10,191 nucleotides of DNA from Thaumarchaeota archaeon UBA183. GTDB taxonomy: Archaea > Thermoproteota > Nitrososphaeria > Nitrososphaerales > UBA183. Location: the NCBI GenBank assembly GCA_002495205.1, contig DAEE01000031.1:1-10191 (forward strand), written 5' to 3'. The notes below the pieces were generated by a model that saw only the letters and a program-made list of their open reading frames with translations, ran no database searches and was not told the origin of the DNA. Positions 1-7,218 of this stretch are shown piece after piece. How positions within the stretch are numbered: position 1 is the first letter of the stretch; each line of letters starts with the position of its first letter. A program made the position numbers and the translations under genes.

Positions 1-741
1 GTGATCAAGGTGGTTGGCAGCCGGGTGATCTCCAGGGAGGACAGGGCGGGAATCAAGGCGACCATAGGCAGGATGGTCGGCCTGGAGATCATGGACGAGG
101 ACTCGAAAAGAATCACAATGCAGTTCCTCCTCGAGCCGACGGCGATAATCCCCGAGAAGATCGTCCTGAGGATGTCGGGCCTACTCGACGGGATGCTCAA
201 GGACCTGGCCGAGGGGCTGGCGAAGAGGGACCTGAAGCTCATCGGCCTCGTGGCGGAGAGGGACGACGAGGTCGACAGGCTCTACTTCCTGCTCGTCCGC
301 GCGACCCGGGCCGCCATAGTGAGGCCGGAGGTGGCGGAGCGGTACGGCCTTTCGCCTGTCGACCTGCTCGACTACAGGGTGCTGGCAAGCTTCCTCGAGA
401 GCATTGGGGACGCGATCACAGACCTCTCTCACAACCTGCACGACAGGGCGATCCCGAGGCAGCTCGCCAGAGAGTACTCCGCCTGCGTCGCGAAACTCAC
501 CGCCATGAACGACCTCGCCACCCAGGGGTTCATCTCAAGGCGGGGGGGAAGGCAGCGTACCATCAACAGGCGGGTGACCGACCTCGCCCTTGAGGTCGCA
601 GACAGGCTGACGGCGATAGCCAAGGTGCCCTCGGATGACGGGGCCGAGGCTGCCGAGACCCTGGCAGCCCTGGACCGGGTCAGCAAGCTGCTGGTGGACG
701 TCTCCGACCTGGCGGTCATAACCCAGCAGGCCTCCGAGTAG
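1..741 (+). CDS. PhoU-family protein, 5' end cut by window edge
   Basis: PhoU-domain proteins are helical regulators of phosphate uptake; many archaeal members carry an N-terminal AbrB-like DNA-binding domain before the PhoU repeats. The visible 246 residues contain a PhoU repeat with the acidic metal-binding pattern ERDDEVDRLY (about residues 86-95) and a second helical repeat with ESIGDAITDL (about 132-141). The opening residues (VIKVVG, then a GLEI segment) resemble the linker that in archaeal AbrB-PhoU proteins follows the DNA-binding domain. The reading frame is open from base 1, so the GTG there is probably an internal valine codon and the gene starts upstream. It ends in TAG, 45 bases before pyrG. 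No phosphate transporter gene is visible here, so a role in phosphate control is inferred from the family alone. Confidence 0.75.
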   Translation: MIKVVGSRVISREDRAGIKATIGRMVGLEIMDEDSKRITMQFLLEPTAIIPEKIVLRMSGLLDGMLKDLAEGLAKRDLKLIGLVAERDDEVDRLYFLLVRATRAAIVRPEVAERYGLSPVDLLDYRVLASFLESIGDAITDLSHNLHDRAIPRQLAREYSACVAKLTAMNDLATQGFISRRGGRQRTINRRVTDLALEVADRLTAIAKVPSDDGAEAAETLAALDRVSKLLVDVSDLAVITQQASE

Positions 742-758
742 CACCCGCCTCGGAACGC

Positions 759-765
759 TTAATTA
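759..765 (+). promoter_or_regulatory. Candidate TATA box of pyrG
   Basis: The A/T-only heptamer TTAATTA stands out in a GC-rich 45-base gap. Its centre is 25 bases before the A of the pyrG ATG, the spacing expected if transcription starts at or next to the start codon. No Shine-Dalgarno-like purine run precedes the ATG, which fits a leaderless transcript. Confidence 0.5.
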
Positions 766-786
766 CGAAGGCCATTCTGACAGAAT

Positions 787-2430
787 ATGCCGAAGTACCT
801 GTTCGTGACTGGCGGAGTGATGTCGGGGCTCGGCAAGGGTATTATCACGTCCTCGGTGGCCAAGCTCCTCCAGCTGTCTGGGGTCGAGGTGACCTGCCTG
901 AAGATCGACCCGTACATCAACTTCGACGCGGGCACCATGAACCCCTACACCCACGGCGAGGTGTTCGTGACCGACGACGGAGGGGAGACGGACATGGACC
1001 TCGGCAACTACGAGAGGTTTCTGAACAGGGACATGACGAAGGCCAACAACATCACTACAGGCCAGATTTACAAAAAGGTCATCGACGATGAAAGGAGAGG
1101 GCGGTTTCTGGGCAAGTCGGTACAGATCATCCCCCACATCACGGATGAGATCAAGCGCAGGATCCGTGAGCTGGGCGATAAGGAAGACGTGGACGTGCTT
1201 GTGGTGGAGTGTGGGGGGACTGTCGGGGACATAGAGAGCCTCCCGTTCCTGGAGGCGTTGCGCCAGATGAGGATCGAGGAGGGTCTCTCGCGGACGCTGT
1301 TCCTCCACGTGAGCCTTGCGCCCGAGCTGGCGGTTGTGGGTGAGATGAAGACGAAGCCCACACAGCACAGCGTCCAGGAGATGCGCAGGATCGGGATCCA
1401 GCCCGACGTCATAGTGATACGCGGGACCAGGGTGCTCCCCGAGGAGGCGAAGGAGAAGATCGCCCTGTTCTGCAGCGTCCCCCTCGAGAGCGTTATCTCC
1501 GACCCGGACGTGGAGAGCATCTACCAGGTGCCCAGGCTGCTCGAAAGGGAGGGGGTGCTGAAGCCGATACAGAAGCAGCTCGGGCTCAGGGCAAGGCTGA
1601 GCATCAGGGCGTGGAACTCCGTGGCCGAAAGGTTCGTGGACCACCAGTCCACTGTGCGCATCGCCATGGTGGGCAAGTATGCGAACCTGGCGGACAGCTA
1701 CGTGAGCGTCAACCAGGCCCTGTCACAGGCGGGGGCTGTGAACGGCGCAAGCACCAGAATATCGTGGATCGAGTCCGAAGAGATAGAGAAGGACGCGTCC
1801 AAGCTCGACCTGATGGACGCCTACGACGGCGTCGTGCTCCCCCAGGGCTTCGGGAGCAGAGGGGTCGAGGGGAAGATAGCCGCGGCCAACAAGGCGAGGG
1901 AGTCTGGGATACCGTTCCTGGGGCTGTGCTACGGCTTCCAACTGGCGAGCGTCTCGTTCGCGAGGCACGTCCTCGGGCTCAGAGAAGCCAACACGACGGA
2001 GGCCGACCCTGACACCCCGCATCCAGTGATCGACATGCTCCCTGAGCAGCGGGTCGTCACAGACCTCGGAGGGACAATGAGGCTCGGGGGCCACGACGTC
2101 TTCATCAGGAAGCCGAGCCGTGCCTTCGAGATCTACAGGACGGAGAAGATCAGGGAAAGGCATAGGCACAGGTACGAGCTGAACCAGAAGTACCTGAAGA
2201 GGTTCGAAGAGAAGGGGATGAAGTATACCGCCTTCAGCGACAACGGGAGGAGGGCGGAGATCCTCGAGCTGGAGGGGCACCCGTTCTACATGGCCACGCA
2301 GTACCACCCCGAGTACGTCAGCAGGCCGGAGAGGCCCGAGCCCATCTACGTGGCTTTCGTGGACGCGTGCGTGAAGCGGGCCAGGAGCGCCGCAAGGGAG
2401 CCGGAGCGAGTAAAGCCGCTAAGCCGCTGA
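787..2430 (+). CDS. pyrG: CTP synthase (glutamine-hydrolysing)
   Basis: CTP synthase makes CTP from UTP, ATP and glutamine-derived ammonia, the last step of pyrimidine nucleotide synthesis, in the cytoplasm. At 547 residues it is full length. The N-terminal synthetase domain has the P-loop GGVMSGLGKG (residues 9-18, Lys17), Lys39, and the magnesium ligands Asp71 and Glu141 by alignment to the E. coli enzyme; the DAGTMNPYTHGEVFV segment is of archaeal type. The C-terminal class I glutamine amidotransferase domain has Cys381, His507 and Glu509 as the triad, and ERHRHRYELN at 457-466. Two pocket positions are unusual: the oxyanion strand reads LPQGFGSRG where PGGFG is normal, and the nucleophile elbow reads GLCYGFQ rather than GxCLGxQ. 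Its stop overlaps the convergent ThiR-like gene by 12 bases. Confidence 0.97.
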   Translation: MPKYLFVTGGVMSGLGKGIITSSVAKLLQLSGVEVTCLKIDPYINFDAGTMNPYTHGEVFVTDDGGETDMDLGNYERFLNRDMTKANNITTGQIYKKVIDDERRGRFLGKSVQIIPHITDEIKRRIRELGDKEDVDVLVVECGGTVGDIESLPFLEALRQMRIEEGLSRTLFLHVSLAPELAVVGEMKTKPTQHSVQEMRRIGIQPDVIVIRGTRVLPEEAKEKIALFCSVPLESVISDPDVESIYQVPRLLEREGVLKPIQKQLGLRARLSIRAWNSVAERFVDHQSTVRIAMVGKYANLADSYVSVNQALSQAGAVNGASTRISWIESEEIEKDASKLDLMDAYDGVVLPQGFGSRGVEGKIAAANKARESGIPFLGLCYGFQLASVSFARHVLGLREANTTEADPDTPHPVIDMLPEQRVVTDLGGTMRLGGHDVFIRKPSRAFEIYRTEKIRERHRHRYELNQKYLKRFEEKGMKYTAFSDNGRRAEILELEGHPFYMATQYHPEYVSRPERPEPIYVAFVDACVKRARSAAREPERVKPLSR

Positions 2431-3354
2431 GTACGCCCTCGCTAGCCGGACGGCCATTCGCGCCACTTCCATGGCGCTCTTCGCAAAAAGGTAGACGTTT
2501 GGCTCTATGCCGCTGCCCCCCTCCTCCACGACTGCGTCGAACGGATGGGTGGAAGACCTGAGCCGCCTCTCTAGGGCGTCCACGGTCGGATCCCCGGGCG
2601 CTCCTACGGAGTGCCTTCCTAGGTCAAGGACCCGCAGCCCTTCACTTCGGAGCAGCTTTCCCACCCCGGAGTCGTAGCGGATGTTGATGCAGGCCCGGTG
2701 CCCCGGGACCCTCGACATTCCAAGGAGGAGCACCTTGGACATGTGGGCCGATGCCCCGGCCTCGGGGGGGAGCATGGCTTTCGCCCGATCCTTGACCCTG
2801 ACTATCCTGCCTGGGATAGCCACAACCTCGCTCGGGCTGGAAGCACCTTCTGCGGCGCAGGCGAGGTTGACCGACACCTCTGGCATGACCGAGACGAAGT
2901 GGGGCGAATCCTCAAGCAGCTGCACGGCCCTGGCCACCTCCGAGACGATTTCGGGGATCTTCCCGGCTCGGGCCCCGTACTCGAGGAGGCAGAAGTCGCA
3001 TTCGGCGAGGGACGGGTACATCTCGCGGTGCTCGCGGCAGGCAGCCCCCGAACCGAGGAGGCCGGTCCAGATCCTGCCAAGGGCCCGGACCCCGTCGACT
3101 GGGCCGCGCTGGAGTGCGTCAGCCAGCTCCTCGGAGTCCCTGTCTGCCCGGCTGCGGCTCACAGAGAGTTTGGAGAGGAGGGCGTAGGCGCGCCCCGGGT
3201 CCGAGGCGAGGTAGATGCTCACCGATGCCTGGGTCACGCCCAGAAGCGTCGCTATCCGGCTCTGAGAAAGCCCCCTCGAGCGCAGCCGCGATGCCACGAG
3301 GGGCCTCATCCCGGGGAGGAAGGTCCCGGCCATGAGCTCGTCGGGGGGCTGCAT
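2419..3354 (-). CDS. ThiR-like regulator: HTH plus ThiN-like domain
   Basis: This looks like the archaeal regulator family in which an HTH domain is joined to a ThiN (thiamine-phosphate synthase-like) domain; characterised members (ThiR) repress thiamine genes and sense thiamine phosphates. Numbered from the start chosen here (311 residues), an HTH lies at about 18-52 (GLSQSRIATLLGVTQASVS). A Cys/His cluster C106-x2-H109-x9-C119-x2-C122 may bind metal. A family-like middle segment runs from VVAIPGRIV to GASAHMSKVLLL, and the ThiN-like part has NIRYD at 224-228 and an EEGGSGIEPNVYLF end. An ATG four codons upstream (3364-3366) gives 315 residues. I prefer the ATG at 3352-3354 because family members commonly begin close to MxPP-E and because it sits about 27 bases from the shared TATA box. 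The divergent membrane protein and AIRS-like enzyme are its likely targets. Confidence 0.8.
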   Translation of the reverse strand: MQPPDELMAGTFLPGMRPLVASRLRSRGLSQSRIATLLGVTQASVSIYLASDPGRAYALLSKLSVSRSRADRDSEELADALQRGPVDGVRALGRIWTGLLGSGAACREHREMYPSLAECDFCLLEYGARAGKIPEIVSEVARAVQLLEDSPHFVSVMPEVSVNLACAAEGASSPSEVVAIPGRIVRVKDRAKAMLPPEAGASAHMSKVLLLGMSRVPGHRACINIRYDSGVGKLLRSEGLRVLDLGRHSVGAPGDPTVDALERRLRSSTHPFDAVVEEGGSGIEPNVYLFAKSAMEVARMAVRLARAYSAA

Positions 3355-3377
3355 GGTATAAGCCATTTATCTACTGA

Positions 3378-3385
3378 CTTATAAG
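3378..3385. promoter_or_regulatory. Palindromic TATA box shared by divergent ThiR-like gene and transporter gene
   Basis: CTTATAAG is a perfect 8-base palindrome in the short divergent gap. Its centre is 25.5 bases from the GTG of the plus-strand membrane protein and 27.5 bases from the preferred ATG (3354) of the minus-strand regulator, so one box could direct leaderless transcription both ways. A related TATAAGCC copy at 3357-3364 and TATAAGGCC at 3380-3388 form a direct repeat that could be an operator. The operator role is inference. Confidence 0.5.
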
Positions 3386-3406
3386 GCCGACCTCGCAGTC
3401 CCCATC

Positions 3407-3985
3407 GTGGCACAGGCGGAGGAGCAGACGGGGACGAAGGGGCCGAAGAAGTCAACGACGCTGGCTGTCATAGCCGTCTTTTCGGCCCTGATAACCGTCG
3501 GCACAGTGGTCGCTGTCCCGCTCCCCTTCCCCCTCTACGAGATCACCCTCTCGCCGCCGATATACCTCGCACTCGCTGCGATGGTGGACACGTCCACTGC
3601 CTTCGACGCCACGGCGATAGGCGGCTTCCTGGGAGAGGCGATCAACATCAGCTTCAGAGGGGGCTCGCCGATCTACCCCTTCGGCATGGTCTGGGCGAGG
3701 GGCCCCGAGGTGCTCATCGTTGCCTGGGCCAGGAACAGGGGGGAGAAGACGCTCGCCCTGGCGATGGCCGCTGCCACGGTGTTCGAGACGTTGGCCTTCT
3801 TCTTCCCTGACTGGGCGTTCTACGTCTATGGCCTGTTCCAGTATGGTTCGCCAACGACGATCGCAACGGGGTTCGGGTACGCCGTCTTCGACTTCGGCAC
3901 CCTGGCAGACCTGGCGTTCATACCCGTAGCAATCCTGATAATTCGAGCGGCCAAGCCCGCCTTCAGGAGACTCGGCTACGAGTGA
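3407..3985 (+). CDS. Membrane protein resembling an ECF-transporter S component (possible thiamine or precursor uptake)
   Basis: The 192-residue product has a charged N-terminus (about 1-17) and about five or six hydrophobic segments: roughly 19-38, 48-62, 66-82 (with GGFLGEAIN), 89-108, 115-133 and 158-180. Size, helix number and the compact, poorly charged helices are typical of substrate-binding S components of energy-coupling-factor vitamin transporters; no ATP-binding motif is present. S components act with a shared EcfT-EcfAA' module, which is not encoded here and would have to be elsewhere. Divergence from a ThiR-like regulator through a shared promoter suggests thiamine, its pyrimidine or its thiazole as substrate, but specificity cannot be read from the sequence. 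The start is GTG at 3407, well placed behind the TATA box. The AIRS-like gene follows after 43 bases on the same strand. Confidence 0.6.
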   Translation: MAQAEEQTGTKGPKKSTTLAVIAVFSALITVGTVVAVPLPFPLYEITLSPPIYLALAAMVDTSTAFDATAIGGFLGEAINISFRGGSPIYPFGMVWARGPEVLIVAWARNRGEKTLALAMAAATVFETLAFFFPDWAFYVYGLFQYGSPTTIATGFGYAVFDFGTLADLAFIPVAILIIRAAKPAFRRLGYE

Positions 3986-4028
3986 CAGACGCGCCAACAC
4001 ATCCGCCGGGAAGGAAGGCCCCGAGTTC

Positions 4029-5045
4029 ATGAAGAAGGTCGTGTACTCGAGCCTCGGACGGCCATCCCGATCCCTCAGGCTCGGACCGGGGGTCGGATTG
4101 GACAATGGGGTCGTCAGCCTCCCTGGCGGCCGGGTGATGATCCTCACCGTGGACCCGGTGTCCATAATTCCAGCCTTCGGCATGAGGCTCTCAGCCTGGC
4201 TGAGCGTCCATCTGATAGCGTCCGACTACACCACGAGCGGGTGCGACCCAGAGTACGCCACCTTCACCTACAACTTCCCGGAAGAGACGACCGGGGGAGA
4301 GAGGGAGGAGTACGTCAGGGCCATCGGGGAGGAGTGCGATGAGCTGGGGGTGACCATAGCAGGCGGGCACACGGGTAGCTACCCGGGGGCGGGATTCACG
4401 GTGATAGGGTCGGGCACCATGCTCGGATTCGGCGACGAAGGAGGGTACGTGGCTCCGTCGATGGCCCAGGCCGGTGACGTCGTGCTGATGACCAAGCATG
4501 CCGCCATCGAGGCAACCGTCTCTCTCGCTACGTCATTCCCGGAGTTCGTCGAAAGGAGGATCGGATCAAGACTCGCGAGGAAGGCGAGGTCTGGGGTCAG
4601 GCTCTGTTCTACGGTCGCAGACGCGAGGGCCGCGAGGGGGGCAGGGCTGGGGAGGGGCGGAGTCTCGTCGATGCACGACGCCACGGAAGGGGGAGTCCTG
4701 GGGGCCCTCGGAGAGATGGCCGCTGCGTCGAGGAAGCGGTTCGTCGTGAATCCCCTGCGAATACCTGTGGCACCGGAGGGAAGGGCTGTTTGCAAGGCCT
4801 TCGGCCTTGACCCACTGCTGACCATGGGCGAGGGGGCGCTGCTAATCACCTGCGGCCACTCGGCCGCACCGGACCTGATACGGTCGCTGGCGCGAACTGG
4901 GGTCGGGGCCGCAGAAATCGGGACGGTCAGGGAAGGCAGCGGCCTTCTGGCAGAGTGGGACGACGGCCGCAGGGCAAGGGTCTCTTTCGGGCCCGACAGA
5001 TACTGGGATGCCTATGCGAGGGCGTCTGGGCGGCACCTCCGGTAG
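4029..5045 (+). CDS. AIR synthase-superfamily protein (HypE/ThiL/PurM-like), function unassigned
   Basis: The 338-residue protein has the two-domain layout of the PurM/ThiL/HypE/SelD superfamily, whose members phosphorylate or cyclise substrates with ATP. Superfamily positions seen are the Gly-rich VGLDNGVV near 22-29 with Asp25, TVDPV at 40-44, a conserved-type Asp66 (ASDYTTSG), AGGHTG at 111-116, and DATEGGVLGALGEM at 217-230, the most HypE-like stretch. The C-terminal cysteine motif by which HypE makes the cyanide ligand of [NiFe] hydrogenase is missing (the end is SGRHLR), and no hydrogenase genes are near, so HypE activity is unlikely. Because thiamine-monophosphate kinase ThiL belongs to this superfamily and the gene follows a ThiR-like/S-component pair, a thiamine-related kinase role is possible but unproven. 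A purine run (GGAAGGAAGG) lies about 10-20 bases before the ATG. Confidence 0.7.
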   Translation: MKKVVYSSLGRPSRSLRLGPGVGLDNGVVSLPGGRVMILTVDPVSIIPAFGMRLSAWLSVHLIASDYTTSGCDPEYATFTYNFPEETTGGEREEYVRAIGEECDELGVTIAGGHTGSYPGAGFTVIGSGTMLGFGDEGGYVAPSMAQAGDVVLMTKHAAIEATVSLATSFPEFVERRIGSRLARKARSGVRLCSTVADARAARGAGLGRGGVSSMHDATEGGVLGALGEMAAASRKRFVVNPLRIPVAPEGRAVCKAFGLDPLLTMGEGALLITCGHSAAPDLIRSLARTGVGAAEIGTVREGSGLLAEWDDGRRARVSFGPDRYWDAYARASGRHLR

Positions 5046-5070
5046 CCGAGCTTCGACATCCGTAGGCACC

Positions 5071-5077
5071 TTTTGAA
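5071..5077 (+). promoter_or_regulatory. Weak candidate TATA box for the RIO2 kinase gene
   Basis: TTTTGAA is the only A/T-rich stretch in the 67-base gap before the kinase. A transcript starting about 26 bases downstream would have a leader of roughly 13 bases ahead of the TTG. The match to an archaeal TATA element is poor. Confidence 0.25.
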
Positions 5078-5112
5078 GTGGCGCCGGGAGGGACAGGCGC
5101 AAGGCCACCACG

Positions 5113-6000
5113 TTGTCCACAACCGAGAACGCCGCCCGGGTCCTGAAGTCGCTGAAGGACGAGGAGTGGAGGACCCTGGCCGGGCTGGAGCGGTCGACGT
5201 CAGGGTACGGAACCCCTGACCTGGGGAGGCTATCCCGCATGAGCCGGCTGCCCCCCGACCGGGTGGCTTTCGCCACAGATGCCCTGGAGAAGAGGGGATT
5301 GGCCGCGAGGAGGGGACGGGGGTACGTGCTCACGAGGGAGGGGGTCGAGGTGATGGCTCTGAAGGACTACGTGAAGAAGGACCTGATCTTCGCGCTGGGC
5401 GCGATAATCGCGAAGGGGAAGGAGTCCGACGTGTACGAGGCGCTGACCGAGGAGGGGACTGTCTACGCTCTCAAGCTGTACAAGATAGGGAGAATCAGCT
5501 TCACGAGCATCAGGAAGAAGAGGGTGAGGGAGAGCGCGGAGTTCAGGAGCTGGATGACAGCGAACTACGACGCCGCCAGGCGGGAGTACCATGCCCTGAG
5601 GAAGCTCGAAGGGCTCTCGCCTTGCTTCCCGAAGGCCATCTCCTACAGCAGGAGCACAGTCCTGCTGGAGGAGCTTTCGGGGGTGCGCCTGTCCCAGAGG
5701 CCCTACCTCGAAGACCCGGAGGGCGCGCTCAGGACCGTCTTCGAGGCTGTGCGCACGGCCTACGTGAAGGCCGGACTCGTGAACGCCGACTTGAGCGAGT
5801 ACAACCTGCTGACGGACGGCGCATCGATGTGGCTCATCGACTGGCCCCAGGCTGTGGACGCGGGGCACCCCAACAGCGCGGAGCTGCTGATGCACGACGT
5901 CAGAGCCGTGACCGCATTCTTCAGGAGAGCCTACGACGCAGATTTGGACTCGGAGAAGGCGTTCGCCTACGCCAGCGGCAAAGCAGAGAGCCTAGAATAG
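5113..6000 (+). CDS. rio2: RIO2-type atypical serine kinase/ATPase
   Basis: RIO2 proteins are atypical kinases/ATPases that act in late maturation of the small ribosomal subunit. The order of domains is diagnostic: an N-terminal winged helix (about residues 8-88, ending in GYVLTREGVEVMAL) and then the RIO kinase fold. Motifs seen are the nucleotide loop KGKESDVYEA (101-110), Lys121 in YALKLYK, the catalytic loop NADLSEYN (224-231; Asp226, Asn231) and the metal-binding IDWPQAVDAGHPN (242-253; Asp243, in place of DFG). The usual His opening the catalytic loop (H-x-D) is Asn224 here. The 295-residue length is normal. The start is TTG; no ATG or GTG lies close by in frame and the winged helix begins directly after it. 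The stop overlaps the convergent SAM synthetase by 9 bases. Confidence 0.92.
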   Translation: MSTTENAARVLKSLKDEEWRTLAGLERSTSGYGTPDLGRLSRMSRLPPDRVAFATDALEKRGLAARRGRGYVLTREGVEVMALKDYVKKDLIFALGAIIAKGKESDVYEALTEEGTVYALKLYKIGRISFTSIRKKRVRESAEFRSWMTANYDAARREYHALRKLEGLSPCFPKAISYSRSTVLLEELSGVRLSQRPYLEDPEGALRTVFEAVRTAYVKAGLVNADLSEYNLLTDGASMWLIDWPQAVDAGHPNSAELLMHDVRAVTAFFRRAYDADLDSEKAFAYASGKAESLE

Positions 6001-7206
6001 GTCGACCTTCTTCTGGAGGATGAGGCCTGTGACTTTCCGTATGTTTCCCAGCGAGTCATCGAGTATGGACTCTATGTCCCCCTTGACCGACGGAAGGCGC
6101 GACCCGTCCCTCATCACGACCGCCGCGCTGGCGATCAGGGGCTGATCTATCGGCTTCCCGATTCTGCTCAGTATCCGAACGTAGGATTCTTTCACTGCGG
6201 GGAGCTCCTTGACGATCTCCCTTGCTGTGAGGACTGCAAGCGCGTTGAGGATCTTGCCCGTGTGGTTGACGGGGTTCTTCCCCGCCGTGGCTTCCATGGA
6301 GTACTGGCGCATGGGGGAGATGAGGCCGTTGACCCGGTTCCCCCTCCCTGTGTTGCCGTCGTCCCCCATCTCGGCCGACGTCCCGGTGACCGTGAGGTAG
6401 AACTCCCCGTGCTTCGGGTTGTCTGCCGCGTTGAGCTTGAAGTTGACGTCGAGCTTCGAGCCCGAGACCATCTTATCCAGCTCCTCCCCCACGTCTTCGA
6501 TTACGCTGACGTAGTGGCTGGCGTCGGGGACCTTGCCGCTGACCATGGCCGCGGCGACTGTTGTCTCCAGCTTCCTCCCCCGCCTCATCCCCATGACCTT
6601 GACGTCCTCGCCCACCTCGGGGTACTTCTTCTTGAAAGAAGGGGAGTTCAGGAGCTTCTCGGCGCCAAGGACTATCTCCTCCGTCGGGGTCAAGGGTGCG
6701 TATCCGACTCCGATGGACGTGTCGTTCGACACCGGCATTGCGCCCTTGCGCATGAAGACGGCGACCAGGTCTGTGGAACCCTGCTTGATCTTCGTGTCTA
6801 TGACCACGTGCTCGTCGGGGTCCAGGAACCTCATCGTATCCTTGATGAACTTCCGGATGGAGTGGCGCGCGATCTCCCCGACGGGGACTTCGATGGTCTT
6901 CCCCCTGATCGGGACCAGCTCGGTCGCCCTCCCGGCGACCAGCAGATAGATGGGCGCGATGACTGTCCCTCCGCCGAACCTTGGCTCTGACTTGCCCCCC
7001 ACGAGGATGCCCTTGTCCACGTTGTGGTGAAGGATTGCGCCGAAGTTCTTGATGTAGTAGTCGCAGAGCCCGAGGGACACGGCCTCCGACGCGCCGTCCA
7101 CCAGGCTGTCAGGGTGCCCCTTCCCTTTCCGCTCCACTATTTCGACGTCGAAATCCTGAACGCTCTGCCCTCTTATCTCCTCTACGTGGAGCGACCTCTG
7201 CGCCAG
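5992..7206 (-). CDS. mat: Archaeal S-adenosylmethionine synthetase (methionine adenosyltransferase), probable CTG start
   Basis: The enzyme makes S-adenosylmethionine from methionine and ATP; this is the divergent archaeal family, not bacterial MetK. Conserved blocks are VERKGKGHPDSLVDG, FGAILHHNVDK, FGGGTVIAPIYLLVAGR, NDTSIGVGYAPL, GTSAEMGDDG (275-284 in the numbering used here) and GKNPVNHTGK. The first ordinary start codon is GTG at 7135-7137, which would remove the conserved N-terminal strand. The frame upstream encodes QRSLHVEEIRGQSV and so on up to VEIVERKG, which aligns without gaps to the start of the Methanocaldococcus enzyme, so the protein must begin near 7206. The codon there is CTG (7204-7206), with AGGGGG eight bases before it; this gives 404 residues, the family length. 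No ATG, GTG or TTG exists between the preceding TAG (7219-7221) and 7137. It follows the Sm-like gene by 12 bases, probably in one operon. Confidence 0.93.
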   Translation of the reverse strand: MAQRSLHVEEIRGQSVQDFDVEIVERKGKGHPDSLVDGASEAVSLGLCDYYIKNFGAILHHNVDKGILVGGKSEPRFGGGTVIAPIYLLVAGRATELVPIRGKTIEVPVGEIARHSIRKFIKDTMRFLDPDEHVVIDTKIKQGSTDLVAVFMRKGAMPVSNDTSIGVGYAPLTPTEEIVLGAEKLLNSPSFKKKYPEVGEDVKVMGMRRGRKLETTVAAAMVSGKVPDASHYVSVIEDVGEELDKMVSGSKLDVNFKLNAADNPKHGEFYLTVTGTSAEMGDDGNTGRGNRVNGLISPMRQYSMEATAGKNPVNHTGKILNALAVLTAREIVKELPAVKESYVRILSRIGKPIDQPLIASAAVVMRDGSRLPSVKGDIESILDDSLGNIRKVTGLILQKKVDLF

Positions 7207-7218
7207 CCCAGGGACCCC

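Noticed and set aside
1..3. GTG at base 1 as the true start of the PhoU-family gene
   Set aside because: The frame is open to the window edge and the first residues look like the middle of an AbrB-PhoU linker, so the gene most likely begins upstream.
763..1644. Minus-strand open frame (293 codons) opposite pyrG
   Set aside because: It lies over the conserved CTP synthase domain; the His/Leu/Pro-rich translation is a typical antisense shadow.
4029..5045. Calling the AIRS-like protein HypE
   Set aside because: The C-terminal cysteine motif of HypE is absent and there are no hydrogenase genes nearby.
6262..6990. Plus-strand open frame (242 codons) opposite the SAM synthetase
   Set aside because: The opposite strand carries all conserved blocks of the enzyme; the translation is Val/Asp/Leu-rich with no motif.
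5992..7137. SAM synthetase starting at GTG 7137
   Set aside because: This removes 23 residues that align without gaps to the N-terminus of known archaeal enzymes, including the first strand and part of the VEIVERKG block.
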